A DNA stretch of 64,000 bases, taken from a bacterium (lineage in GTDB: Bacteria; Vulcanimicrobiota; Vulcanimicrobiia; Vulcanimicrobiales; Vulcanimicrobiaceae). Where the stretch lies: the NCBI GenBank assembly GCA_028869385.1, contig JAGWSR010000104.1, positions 1-64,000 on the forward strand. Reading direction: 5' to 3'. Made by a program: the position numbers and the translations under genes. A model generated the notes under the pieces. It was given only the letters and a program-made list of their open reading frames with translations, had not been told where the DNA came from and searched no databases. This document shows positions 51,520 through 60,289 of the stretch, piece by piece; the first letter of the stretch is position 1, and every line of letters starts with the position of its first letter.

Positions 51520-52374
51520 GTGTCCGAGATCCGTACGGTAGGCGTCTGCGGCGCCGGCTTGATGGGCAGCGGCATCGCGCAGACCTGCGCCGCCGCCGGC
51601 TTCAACGTGGTCCTCATGGAGGTCGCCGAGGAACCCCTGAAGCGGGGCCTTGCGACGATCACCAAATCGCTCGACAAGTTCGTCGAGAAGGGCAAACTGC
51701 CTCAAGCGGAGCGTGACGCCACGCTCGCGCGCATCACGACCACGACCAAAGTCGCGGACATGAAGGACTGCGACCTGATCGTCGAGGCGATCGTCGAGAA
51801 CGTCGAAATCAAGACCACGCTCTTCCGAGAGCTCGACGACCTGCTCGCGCCCCACGCGATCATCTGCACGAATACGTCCAGCCTCTGCGTGATCGAACTC
51901 GCCGCCAAGACCAAGCGTCCGAACCGCGTGGCGGGCCTGCACTTCTTCAATCCCGTGCCGATCATGAAGCTCGTCGAGGTCGTCAAGACGATCGCGACGA
52001 CGCAGGACGTGATCGACGCGCTCTTCGCCTTCGCGACCAAGCTCGGCAAGGAGCCGATCCTCGCGCAAGACACGCCCGGATTCGTCGTCAACCGCCTGCT
52101 CATTCCGTACCTGCTCTACTCGATTCGCTGCCTCGAAGCGGGACTCGCGAGCAAAGAGGACATCGACAAGGGCATGAAGCTCGGCTGCGGCTACCCGATG
52201 GGACCGTTCGAACTGCTCGATTTCGTCGGTCTCGACACGACGTACTACATCGCCGAGATCATGTTCGATGAGTTCAAGGATCCGATCATGGCCGCGCCGC
52301 CGCTGCTCAAGCGCATGGTGCTCGCCGGGCGCTACGGCCGCAAGAGCGGCAAGGGCTTCTACGACTATGAGTGA
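51520..52374 (+). CDS. 3-hydroxybutyryl-CoA dehydrogenase
   Basis: A 284-residue NAD-dependent 3-hydroxyacyl-CoA dehydrogenase: nucleotide site GAGLMGSG (11-18) and catalytic His in HFFNP (141-145), then NRLLIPYLLYSIRCLEAG and the closing YGRKSGKGFYDYE. Length equals the stand-alone Hbd type. Reduces or oxidises the 3-position of short acyl-CoA. GTG start with AGGGAG six bases upstream. It overlaps the hydratase gene by eight bases, so both steps are made together. The 127 bases before it hold its promoter region, with a six-base inverted repeat (TAGAGT/ACTCTA, from about 51433). Confidence 0.93.
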   Translation: MSEIRTVGVCGAGLMGSGIAQTCAAAGFNVVLMEVAEEPLKRGLATITKSLDKFVEKGKLPQAERDATLARITTTTKVADMKDCDLIVEAIVENVEIKTTLFRELDDLLAPHAIICTNTSSLCVIELAAKTKRPNRVAGLHFFNPVPIMKLVEVVKTIATTQDVIDALFAFATKLGKEPILAQDTPGFVVNRLLIPYLLYSIRCLEAGLASKEDIDKGMKLGCGYPMGPFELLDFVGLDTTYYIAEIMFDEFKDPIMAAPPLLKRMVLAGRYGRKSGKGFYDYE

Positions 52375-53158
52375 GGCGATGCAGCACATCACCGTCGAGA
52401 AGGACGGCGCGACCGGCATCATCACCCTCAACCGCCCGAGCGTGCTCAACGCGCTCAACAGCGCGTTGCTCGGCGAGGTCTCGTGCGCGTTGACCGGCTT
52501 CGAACGCGATCCGGAGATCCGTGCGGTGATCCTGACCGGCGCGGGCGAGAAGGCGTTTGCCGCGGGAGCCGACATCGGCGAACTCAACGCCCTCGAAAAC
52601 GCGGTCGCGGGTGCGGATCAGGCGCGCCGCGGCCAGGCGATCACGCGCCAGATCGAACGCATGCGTAAGCCCGTGATCGTGGCGATCAACGGCTTCGCGC
52701 TCGGAGGCGGCTGCGAACTCGCGATGGCGGGCGACATTCTCGTGGCGAGCGAGAACGCGAAGTTCGGTCAGCCCGAAGTGAACCTCGGCCTGATCCCTGG
52801 CTACGGCGGCTCGCAGCGCACGACGCGCCGCGTGGGCAAAGGCATGGCGATGTACCTCTGCCTCACGGGCGAGATCATCGACGCGGCCGAGGCGCTGCGC
52901 ATCGGGCTCGTGCAGAAAGTCGTGCCGCTCGCGGAGCTCATGACCGAAGCCAAGCGCATCGCAAGCGTCATCGCGCTGAAGGCACCGCTCGCCATCACCG
53001 CGTGCAAACGCGTGGTCAACGGCGGCGCGCACCTCTCGATCGACGACGCGCTCGAACTCGAAGCGATCGAGTTCGGTACGCTCGTCGACACCGAGGACTT
53101 CCGCGAAGGCACGGGCGCGTTCTTGGAAAAACGCAAACCCGCATGGAAGGCCAAGTAG
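52367..53158 (+). CDS. Enoyl-CoA hydratase
   Basis: A 263-residue crotonase: the acyl-CoA oxyanion loops are AFAAGADIGEL and FALGGGCELAMAGD, with the catalytic Glu pair in GGGCELA and QPEVNLGLIPGYGG. Hydrates enoyl-CoA to 3-hydroxyacyl-CoA, the step before or after the neighbouring dehydrogenase. ATG at 52367 overlaps the upstream stop; an ATG at 52379 is possible. It overlaps the desaturase gene by 16 bases. Confidence 0.94.
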   Translation: MSEAMQHITVEKDGATGIITLNRPSVLNALNSALLGEVSCALTGFERDPEIRAVILTGAGEKAFAAGADIGELNALENAVAGADQARRGQAITRQIERMRKPVIVAINGFALGGGCELAMAGDILVASENAKFGQPEVNLGLIPGYGGSQRTTRRVGKGMAMYLCLTGEIIDAAEALRIGLVQKVVPLAELMTEAKRIASVIALKAPLAITACKRVVNGGAHLSIDDALELEAIEFGTLVDTEDFREGTGAFLEKRKPAWKAK

Positions 53159-53955
53159 CGCGCTTCGCCCGGCGGATGGCCGAGCAGGCCGTTCTCTGGT
53201 GCGCGGGATGCGCGCTCGTGATCAGCGGAACGCCGGCGGCTCTCGCCGGCGTTCTGCTTATCGGCGTCGCGTACGCGCGCAACCTCGAGTTCGTGCACGA
53301 GTGCCTGCATGCGACCGCCTTGCCGCGCGCCCGCGCGAACGCGATCGCCGGAACGTTGCTCGCGATCCCGATGCTCGTGAGCTTCGAACGCTGGCGACGC
53401 GAGCACATGCAGCATCACCGCGACGTGCGCGTCGAGGGCTTTCGCTACGAGTACGAGCGCCTCACCACCGTGCGCGAATACCTCGTCCACAGCTTCATGC
53501 TGCGCCATTTCGCCGAGGCGGCACGCTGCATCGCGCGCGACGACCGACGCTATCGCGCGGTCACGCTCGCCCTTGCGGCGGTCGCGGGCGTCGCATTGCT
53601 CGTTCATTCGTGGGTGCCGCTCGTGCTCTGGCTCGCGCCGCTCCCGGTCGCCGCGCTCGTCCACGCGCACGTCGAGCTGCCCGAGCATTTCGGACTCGAC
53701 GGCATCGCGAGCACCGATCCGCTGCGTAACTCGCGCGTGATCCCCGCGAACCGTTTCGTCACGTGGTTGGTCAACGCGAACAACTACCACGCGATCCATC
53801 ACTGGAAACCACGTCTCCCCGTCGCGAGCTTACCGGCCGCGTATGCGGCGCTCGCTCCCGACGCGGTGGAGACGACGAGTTATGCTGCCTTCTACCGCAG
53901 CTTTTTCGCGGGGCTCGTGCGGCAGCGTCACGACGACGCGCGCACGCGCGCTTGA
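53143..53955 (+). CDS. Membrane fatty acid desaturase
   Basis: A 270-residue membrane enzyme with three histidine boxes: HECLH (52-56), HMQHH (88-92) and HAIHH (216-220), which bind the di-iron site. Four hydrophobic helices flank them. Introduces a double bond into acyl chains (or acts as a hydroxylase). Placed with acyl-CoA genes. The ATG at 53143 overlaps the hydratase gene; a later ATG at 53176 would drop 11 residues. Confidence 0.85.
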   Translation: MEGQVARFARRMAEQAVLWCAGCALVISGTPAALAGVLLIGVAYARNLEFVHECLHATALPRARANAIAGTLLAIPMLVSFERWRREHMQHHRDVRVEGFRYEYERLTTVREYLVHSFMLRHFAEAARCIARDDRRYRAVTLALAAVAGVALLVHSWVPLVLWLAPLPVAALVHAHVELPEHFGLDGIASTDPLRNSRVIPANRFVTWLVNANNYHAIHHWKPRLPVASLPAAYAALAPDAVETTSYAAFYRSFFAGLVRQRHDDARTRA

Positions 53956-53961
53956 TCGAAC

Positions 53962-54816
53962 ATGGGCATCATCACACGCACCGCTGCCGCCTGGCTTCTC
54001 GTCGTGCTCGCATTCTTTCCCATCGTGACGTCGGCGAACGACGCGGGGCCAGGCAGGGAGGTCGGCGCGATCCGGCACGATCTTCCGACGCTCGTCGCCG
54101 CGGATGCGAGCGGCCGCATCGTCGTTGACGCGGTAGCCGTTGACGGCGACGACGCCCTCGCACAGTGGCACGACGATCGTCACACCGTCATCTCGTATCT
54201 GACCCGCCGCCTGCGCCGATGGTGGCTCGCGTTCGGCGAGGTGTCGTCAACGGCGGTTCCGTCGGCGCTGCGTGCGCGCGCCGTCGGCGTCCTTCCCGCG
54301 TTTCCCGCGTGGCTGCAGTTACACGCCCCGGCCACCTGCCCGCCCGGCGAGATGTGCTCGATCGACGACGGCATTCCCGAACAGGATGACCTGCCGCTTC
54401 GCGAGCCGATCTACACGCAATGGAACACGCAAGGGTATGTCGTGCGCATGCAGCTTGCACGGAACGATGCGCTCCCAGGCTCTTCGCTGCGCTCGTTCAT
54501 CGGTCGCGCGCCGACCGAGGCCGAAAGCTGGCTCGCGCAAAACGGCAACTCGTACTTCTTCTTCTCGGCGACGGTCCACGCGACGGCGACGACGCACGTT
54601 GCCGCGGGGAGCACGATCGACGTGCGATTCCCCTTCGCGCTCGATCCCTCGCTGCGCTATAGCCTGAGCCTCGCGATCCTGCGCACGGCGACGAGCCCGG
54701 ATATCGCGCTCGGACCGATCGACGCGACGCTCCACGCGAACGCGCTGCACGTCGTGCTGCCCGCCTTCGACCTCGCGCCGGGAGCCGAACTCCACGGCGA
54801 GATCGAGGGAGACTAG
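53962..54816 (+). CDS. Secreted protein of unknown function
   Basis: A 284-residue protein with a signal peptide (ending near FPIVTSAN, about residue 25). No family recognised. The mature part has two Cys close together (TCPPGEMC), a possible disulfide, and a C-terminal half with beta-sandwich character. It follows the desaturase gene by six bases and precedes the Nramp-like gene by 25, so it may be part of the same operon. Confidence 0.55.
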   Translation: MGIITRTAAAWLLVVLAFFPIVTSANDAGPGREVGAIRHDLPTLVAADASGRIVVDAVAVDGDDALAQWHDDRHTVISYLTRRLRRWWLAFGEVSSTAVPSALRARAVGVLPAFPAWLQLHAPATCPPGEMCSIDDGIPEQDDLPLREPIYTQWNTQGYVVRMQLARNDALPGSSLRSFIGRAPTEAESWLAQNGNSYFFFSATVHATATTHVAAGSTIDVRFPFALDPSLRYSLSLAILRTATSPDIALGPIDATLHANALHVVLPAFDLAPGAELHGEIEGD

Positions 54817-54841
54817 GCGGCCTTTCGGGTACCAGTCGGGC

Positions 54842-56104
54842 ATGAAGCCCACGCTGCCGCGCTGGCTCGGTGTGCTCGGCCCCGGCCTCATCTCCGGCGC
54901 ATCCGACGACGATCCGTCGGGCATCTCCACCTATTCGGTCGCGGGCGCGTCGACCGGCTTCTCGATGCTCTGGGTGCTGCTCGTCACGACGCCGATGATG
55001 GCGGTGGTGCAGGGCATGTGCGCGCGGATCGGGATGGTGACGGGCGACGGGCTCGCCCGAACGATGCGTGCGTATCTGCCGTCGTGGCTGCTCTACCCGC
55101 TCGCGCTCGCCGTCATCGTTGCGAACACGATCAACGCCGGCGCCGATCTCGAGGGCATGGGCGCATCGGCGCAGATGGTCTCGCACGTTCCCGAATGGGC
55201 GTGGGTGCTTGCCTTCGGCATCGGACTTGCGGCGCTGCAGATGGCTTCGTCGTATCGCACGATCGCGCGCGTGGTCAAATGGCTCGCGCTCGCGCTCTTC
55301 GCCTACGTGGTGACCGCGTTCGTGGTGCACGTGCGCTGGCTCGACGTGCTGCGGCACCTCGTCGTTCCGGAGATACGCGTGAACGCGGCGTGGCTCACCA
55401 CGCTGATGGCCGTGCTCGGCACGACGATCACCCCATACCTTTTCTTCTGGCAGGCGGCGCTCGAGGTCGAGGAAGAGCGTGCGATGGGACGCACCACGCT
55501 TGCGCAGCGCGAAGGCGCGACGCGCCAAGAGATCGCCGACGCGCATCTCGACGCGAACCTCGGCATGATCTTCTCGAATCTGGTCGCGCTCTTCATCATC
55601 GTGACCACGGCGGCCACGCTCAACGCAAGCGGCCAGACGCACATTCGGAGCGCGCAGGATGCGGCGCGCGCGCTCCAACCGCTCGCGGGAAACTTCGCCT
55701 ATCTGCTCTTCACGCTCGGCATGGTCGCGACCGGCCTGCTCGCGATTCCGGCGCTGGTCGGATCATCGGCCTACGTCGCGGCGGAGAGCCTCCATTGGCG
55801 GCGCGGGCTCGACCTGCGGCCCGACCGTGCGCCGGGATTCTACGCCGTGCTCGTCATGGGCACCGTGATTGCGATGGCGATGGAGTTTCTGCACGTGGAT
55901 CCGATTCGCGCGCTCTTCTGGTCGGCCGTACTCAACGGTATCGTCGCGGTGCCGCTGCTCGCGGTGATCGTGCGGATCGCAAGCGACGCACGGGTCATGG
56001 GCGAGTGGCGCAGTTCGCCGCTCGCGCGCGCCTGGGGATGGGCCACCGTCGCCGCGATGGGCGCGGTCGCCGTCAGCATCTTCACGTTCTGGGGAAAGAG
56101 CTGA
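54842..56104 (+). CDS. Nramp-family transporter with altered metal site
   Basis: A 420-residue transporter with about 11 hydrophobic helices, matching Nramp in GPGLISGASDDDPSGIST at helix 1. Classical Nramp has DPGN in helix 1 and MPH in helix 6; here helix 1 reads DPSG and helix 6 reads ITPYLFFWQA, so the Met that selects Mn2+ or Fe2+ is absent. Nramp-related Mg2+ transporters also lack that Met, so Mg2+ or another substrate is possible. ATG at 54842. It follows the unknown secreted protein by 25 bases. Confidence 0.82.
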   Translation: MKPTLPRWLGVLGPGLISGASDDDPSGISTYSVAGASTGFSMLWVLLVTTPMMAVVQGMCARIGMVTGDGLARTMRAYLPSWLLYPLALAVIVANTINAGADLEGMGASAQMVSHVPEWAWVLAFGIGLAALQMASSYRTIARVVKWLALALFAYVVTAFVVHVRWLDVLRHLVVPEIRVNAAWLTTLMAVLGTTITPYLFFWQAALEVEEERAMGRTTLAQREGATRQEIADAHLDANLGMIFSNLVALFIIVTTAATLNASGQTHIRSAQDAARALQPLAGNFAYLLFTLGMVATGLLAIPALVGSSAYVAAESLHWRRGLDLRPDRAPGFYAVLVMGTVIAMAMEFLHVDPIRALFWSAVLNGIVAVPLLAVIVRIASDARVMGEWRSSPLARAWGWATVAAMGAVAVSIFTFWGKS

Positions 56105-56124
56105 AGCTCGCCGAAGATTCCCTC

Positions 56125-56877
56125 GTGTCTTACCGGGTCCGTCGGGTGATCACGCATGTCGTTGACGTCACGTCGAGCGAGCGCGAGGCTTTCGTTGACG
56201 CGTGCACGCTCGAGTCCAGCACCGATATCATCGTTGAGAACGTGGCCTCCCCGGACTCCCGCTCGGAGGTTCCCGGCGTCCCGCGCAGCGACGCGAGACT
56301 TCGATTTGCCGACGCAGGCGCGACGAAGCCGCACGTTCGACTCGGCAGCACACGCCGCTTTCCGCTTCAGCGCGTCTCGGCCGACACGCCGATGTTCGTA
56401 CCACCGCGTGACGAGGAACTCGAATTCGACTCTCCGACCGCAGTCCTCGTCTATCTTCCCGATCGTTACATCGCTCGACCGCCGAAAGATCAACGCGCCA
56501 ATCGCGCAATCGTCGAGCGCGGTTTCGGCCTCTACGACCATCTCGACGCAAGCGGGCACGGCCTCTACGCCGCGCTGCTCTTCGGCCCCGCGCACGCGGA
56601 CGAGCATCGCCGTCCGCTGCCCTTTCGCATCTCCTACCTCGTCGTCGCGAACGAACGCGAGTGGAATACGTGCTTCGACAATCTCGACCCGAACTTCGAA
56701 CGCCGCCGCGACGTGCGATTCGAAGAGCGGCTGGCGGCGGGCCGGAATTTTCTACTGCGCGATGCCTTCGGCGCGGGGCTCACGTCGGGTGCGCTCCTCA
56801 CGTTCGGCTTTCCCGAGATCTCGGCGCCGCTGCAGCACACGGCGCAGTTGCTGCTCACGCTCTTCCAGGCGCACTAG
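56125..56877 (+). CDS. Unknown protein (250 residues)
   Basis: A 250-residue soluble protein without a family I know. No signal peptide, membrane helix or enzyme motif is visible; it is rich in Arg, Asp and Phe with mixed alpha/beta character, and a long central stretch (PTAVLVYLPDRYIARPPKD) looks like a buried strand. GTG start at 56125, 20 bases after the Nramp-like gene, so probably cotranscribed. Nine bases from the convergent thioredoxin-like gene. Confidence 0.55.
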   Translation: MSYRVRRVITHVVDVTSSEREAFVDACTLESSTDIIVENVASPDSRSEVPGVPRSDARLRFADAGATKPHVRLGSTRRFPLQRVSADTPMFVPPRDEELEFDSPTAVLVYLPDRYIARPPKDQRANRAIVERGFGLYDHLDASGHGLYAALLFGPAHADEHRRPLPFRISYLVVANEREWNTCFDNLDPNFERRRDVRFEERLAAGRNFLLRDAFGAGLTSGALLTFGFPEISAPLQHTAQLLLTLFQAH

Positions 56878-56886
56878 AGCTCGCGG

Positions 56887-57426
56887 TCAGTTCGCGCCCC
56901 CGAGCGCGTTCGCGGCGTGCGTCATCGCGAGGTCGATCGCGGGGTTGAAGCCCGACCACGTCGCGCGAATGCTGCCCTTCGGGTCCACCACGACGATCGT
57001 CGGAAAACCCTGGATCTGAAAAAATCCCTGCGCACTGCTCGTCGGATCGAGCGCGACGTTGCGCAGATGGAAGCGCTTGGCGAAGCTCTCGGCGACGATG
57101 CGCGGCTCGCCCACATCGACCGGCACCACTTCGACGTTCGGATGCGTGCGTGCGTAGTGTTCGACCATCGGCAGTTCCAAGCGGCACGGCTCGCACCACG
57201 ACGCGAAGAAGTCGAGAAAGAGCACCTTGCCGCGCGCGTCGGCGACGTGGAACGTGCCGCCGTCGAGGCGCGCGTAGGCGACGTGCGGCGCGGGGTAGGC
57301 GTCGGGCGCCTTGAACGAGCGCGGCGCGATGAAGATCTTCCACACGACGAACGCGATGACCGCGACCGCCGCGAGGTCGAGCAGGCGGCCGGGCGTGAAC
57401 CACGGCCGCCGCTGCGTCTCGTCCAT
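56887..57426 (-). CDS. TlpA-like membrane-anchored thioredoxin
   Basis: A 179-residue protein with one N-terminal membrane helix (residues 16-35) and a thioredoxin fold facing the periplasm. Redox motif WCEPC (Cys 78 and 81), then FQIQGFPTIVVVDPKG with the cis-Pro. TlpA/ResA-type proteins reduce disulfides, often for cytochrome c maturation. The ATG overlaps the thiolase stop by one base, giving the operon thiolase-tlpA, for which no functional link is known. Confidence 0.88.
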   Translation of the reverse strand: MDETQRRPWFTPGRLLDLAAVAVIAFVVWKIFIAPRSFKAPDAYPAPHVAYARLDGGTFHVADARGKVLFLDFFASWCEPCRLELPMVEHYARTHPNVEVVPVDVGEPRIVAESFAKRFHLRNVALDPTSSAQGFFQIQGFPTIVVVDPKGSIRATWSGFNPAIDLAMTHAANALGGAN

Positions 57427-58640
57427 TACTCCGCCGCGAAGACGGCTGCGATCCCTTGACCGCCGCCGATGCAGGCCGACGCCACGCCGTAGCCGCCTCC
57501 GAGATGGCGCAGGTCGTTGAGCGCGGTGAGCGCGATGCGCGCGCCCGACGCGCCGAGCGGGTGACCGAGCGAGATCGCGCCGCCGTGCGGATTCAAGCGC
57601 ACGCCGTCGGCCGCATGGCTCTGCTGCATGTCCTTGATGCAGGCGAGGACCTGCGGCGCGAAGGCCTCGTTGATCTCCATGACGGCGAGATCTTTCGCCG
57701 CGATGCCCGCGCGTTGCAGCGCCTTCGGAATCGCGACCGCGGGGCCGATGCCCATGATCTCGGGATCCACACCGACGACGCTCGAGCCGATCAGACGACC
57801 GATCCAGGTGAGGCCGTCGGCCTTTGCCTGCTTCACCGTCGTCAGCACGACCGCCGCCGCACCGTCGGTGATACCGCTCGCGTTTCCGGGCGTCACGACG
57901 CCGTCTTTCACGAAGCGCGCCGGGAGCTTGCCGAGCCTTTCGAGCGAGAGACCGGCACGCGGGCCTTCGTCGGTCTCGACGAGCGTCTCGGTACCCTTCG
58001 GTCCCGGAACCTTCACCGCGACGATCTCGTCGGCGAAGTAGCCGCTGCGCTGCGACTCGAGCGCGCGCTCTTGGCTGGCCAGGGCGAACTCATCGCACTC
58101 CGCGCGCGAGACCGCGTACTTCTTGGCGAGGTTCTCGGCGGTCACGGCCATCGGGGTCTTGCTGTACGAGTCGGTGAGCGCGGTCCACAGCGCATCCTCG
58201 AAGGGGATGTTCGCACCGAGGTGGAGCCCCTTGCGGGCGCCGCGCACGACGTGCGGCACTTGGCTCATGTTCTCGGCGCCGCCGGCGAGCGCGTAGGTCG
58301 CGTGGCCGAGCGCGAGGGTCTGCGCCGCGCTCAGAATGGCCTGGAGGCCGGAGCCGCAGAGCCGGTTGAGGGTCAACGCCGGGACGCCGACCGGAATGCC
58401 GACGCGCAGACCGATGTGGCGCGCGAGATAGATGGCGTCGGCACTCGACTGGATCACGTTGCCGAAGACCACTTCGTCGATGCGCTCTTTCGGGACGCCG
58501 CTGCGCGCGATGGCCGCCTCGGCCGCCGCAACGCCGAGGTCGGTCGCGGTGAGGTCGGCGAGGACGCCGCCGAAGTTGCCGAACGGCGTGCGGGCGCCGG
58601 CGATGATGACGATATCGTTGTCGCTGATGGGGGTACTCAT
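57426..58640 (-). CDS. Acetyl-CoA acetyltransferase (thiolase)
   Basis: A 404-residue thiolase: nucleophile Cys 95 in NRLCGSG, His 360 in GHPLGASG and second Cys 390 in SACIGGGQG. Condenses two acetyl-CoA or cleaves 3-ketoacyl-CoA. The dehydrogenase and hydratase of the same pathway are about 5 kb away on the other strand. No phaC is in the window, so the role (butyryl-CoA synthesis, polyester or beta-oxidation) is open. ATG at 58640 with no strong ribosome binding site. Confidence 0.94.
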   Translation of the reverse strand: MSTPISDNDIVIIAGARTPFGNFGGVLADLTATDLGVAAAEAAIARSGVPKERIDEVVFGNVIQSSADAIYLARHIGLRVGIPVGVPALTLNRLCGSGLQAILSAAQTLALGHATYALAGGAENMSQVPHVVRGARKGLHLGANIPFEDALWTALTDSYSKTPMAVTAENLAKKYAVSRAECDEFALASQERALESQRSGYFADEIVAVKVPGPKGTETLVETDEGPRAGLSLERLGKLPARFVKDGVVTPGNASGITDGAAAVVLTTVKQAKADGLTWIGRLIGSSVVGVDPEIMGIGPAVAIPKALQRAGIAAKDLAVMEINEAFAPQVLACIKDMQQSHAADGVRLNPHGGAISLGHPLGASGARIALTALNDLRHLGGGYGVASACIGGGQGIAAVFAAE

Positions 58641-58719
58641 GGGCGCCTGCTATTCCCCATCGGGGGCTCCGGGTCCGGCACCGAGGAAAAATCGCCGCCA
58701 TCCATAAGCAACGCGGGTC

Positions 58720-59667
58720 ATGCCAATTAATCGCTCCGCCGCCATCACGCTCGATGCCCGGTCGCTCTCGCCTGCGAGCAAGACCGAGCAGATCCTCGAA
58801 CAGTTCGACAAGCTCCAGATCGGTGGAGCGCTTGAAATCAACGAAGAGAGCGACCCGCGCGCGCTTCGCAACGAGATGACGCAACTGCGTCCCGGCCGCT
58901 TTAGCTGGGATGCGCGCAACCTCGGCGGCAGCCGCTGGACCGTACGCCTCGAACGCATCGACGAACACGCCGACGGCGAGGGCTTTCTCGCGCACGTCGC
59001 GCAGTTCACGGCCGCGAAAGCCGCGACGATCAAGGAGCTCGCCGGACAGATGAGCGAGCGCTCGTACAAATCCGGCGACACGATCTTCGACGAAGGCGAG
59101 ATGTGGCCGTACCTCGGCATCGTGAAGACCGGCAAGGTGATCTACACGCTGCTCTCGCCCGACGGCAAGACGCACACGATCGGCGAGCGCTTGACGCACG
59201 ACACGCTCAACGAGAGCGGCAGCTTTGACGGCGGCGGCGCGACCACGCGCGCCGAGGCCCTGACCGACGCGACGATCGTCACGCTTCCGAGCGAAGCCGT
59301 GATGCATGCAATTCGCAACGACGCGGAGCTCGCGCTCGGCTTCTTGATCGCGAGTTCGCAGGCGCGGCGACGTTCGATCGACACGATCGCCGATCTCGCA
59401 TTCGCGCACGTGCTGCAGCGCGTCGCGAAGTTCTTGCTCGGCTATGCGCGCGCGTCGGTTGGCATGACCCGCGGCCTGCCGGGCGTCGAGAATCTCTCGC
59501 AGGCGCAGATCGCCGCCGCCGCCGGCACCGTGCGCGACATGGCCGCACGCGCGCTGCTCCGCTTGAAGAACGCGGGAGCGGTCGAACTCGATCGCGGACG
59601 CGTCAAGGCGATCGATCGCCAACGCCTCGAAGCCTTCGCCCATAACGTCCAGGCGCCGCCAGTCTGA
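58720..59667 (+). CDS. Crp/Fnr-type regulator with N-terminal DUF2249 domain
   Basis: A 315-residue protein. Residues about 8-78 match DUF2249 (ITLDARSLSPASKTEQILEQF, then LEINEESDPRALRNEM and GRFSWDARNLG). Residues about 105-205 are a cNMP-binding-type beta-roll (SGDTIFDEGEMWPYLGIVKTG), and the C-terminus (about 255-300) is a helix-turn-helix (NLSQAQIAAAAGTVRDMAARALLRLKNAG). No Fnr iron-sulfur cysteines. DUF2249 is elsewhere found with haemerythrin-like or denitrification genes, so sensing of redox or nitrogen oxides is a guess. The ATG at 58720 has no clear ribosome binding site. Confidence 0.85.
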   Translation: MPINRSAAITLDARSLSPASKTEQILEQFDKLQIGGALEINEESDPRALRNEMTQLRPGRFSWDARNLGGSRWTVRLERIDEHADGEGFLAHVAQFTAAKAATIKELAGQMSERSYKSGDTIFDEGEMWPYLGIVKTGKVIYTLLSPDGKTHTIGERLTHDTLNESGSFDGGGATTRAEALTDATIVTLPSEAVMHAIRNDAELALGFLIASSQARRRSIDTIADLAFAHVLQRVAKFLLGYARASVGMTRGLPGVENLSQAQIAAAAGTVRDMAARALLRLKNAGAVELDRGRVKAIDRQRLEAFAHNVQAPPV

Positions 59668-59673
59668 CTTTAT

Positions 59674-59697
59674 CTAGCAAAGCTGAAGCTTTGCTAG
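59674..59697 (+). terminator. Hairpin after the Crp-type gene
   Basis: CTAGCAAAGC, loop TGAA, GCTTTGCTAG: a perfect ten-base-pair stem starting seven bases past the stop. No T-run follows, but the compact GNRA-like loop and the position fit a terminator. Confidence 0.6.
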
Positions 59698-59707
59698 CTA
59701 AAGTCGT

Positions 59708-59730
59708 CGCGACGCGCTGCGCGCGTCGCG
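59708..59730 (+). repeat. Second perfect hairpin before hutD
   Basis: CGCGACGCGC, loop TGC, GCGCGTCGCG: a perfect ten-base-pair GC stem 17 bases before the hutD-like ATG. Either a second terminator or a structure in the leader that could hide the ribosome binding site (GGTGA at about 59738). Confidence 0.6.
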
Positions 59731-59746
59731 CGTGCACGGTGAAGCT

Positions 59747-60289
59747 ATGATCGAGCATCTCACTTCGGATCGCTATCGGGAGAGTGGTTGGAAGAATGGG
59801 GGCGGGGTTACGCGTGAGATTGCGGCGGAGGTGGGGGTGCCTCCGCTGTGGCGGCTCTCGGTTGCGACGATCGAGCGCGATGGTCCCTTCTCCGATTACG
59901 CCGGATACGACCGCACGATCGTCGCGCTCGACGGGACGATCGAACTCACCATCGACGGCGAGTCGCATCTCCTCGCGCCTCATGCCCCGCTGTCGTTTGC
60001 CGGTGAAGCCACCGCATCGTGCCGCGTGCACGGCGGACCCGCGCACGATCTCAACGTGATGACCGCGCGCGCGCACGCCGCGCACGACGTCGAGATCGTC
60101 ACGGGGCGCAGCATCTTTCTCGTGGACGACGACGAGTTGGTCTTCATCTACGCACTCGACGGCGCCGTGCGCGCCGACGGGCTCGCCTGCGCGGCCGGTG
60201 AGACGCTCGCCGCGGAGAACGTCGAGCGCATCGCCATCGAGACCGATCCCGGCGCGCACGCTTGCGTGGTGCGGATCACGCCGCGATGA
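59747..60289 (+). CDS. HutD-family protein
   Basis: A 180-residue cupin-fold HutD-family protein: RYRESGWKNGGGVTREIA and WRLSVATIERDGPFSDYAGYDRTIVALDG match the family closely. HutD was found in histidine-utilisation operons and is thought to bind a histidine-derived metabolite, but no hut gene is near here. The ATG at 59747 is preferred over a GTG at 59732. It overlaps the next gene as ATGA, placing it first in a chain hutD-hydroxylase-Nif11-sulfotransferase. Confidence 0.88.
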   Translation: MIEHLTSDRYRESGWKNGGGVTREIAAEVGVPPLWRLSVATIERDGPFSDYAGYDRTIVALDGTIELTIDGESHLLAPHAPLSFAGEATASCRVHGGPAHDLNVMTARAHAAHDVEIVTGRSIFLVDDDELVFIYALDGAVRADGLACAAGETLAAENVERIAIETDPGAHACVVRITPR

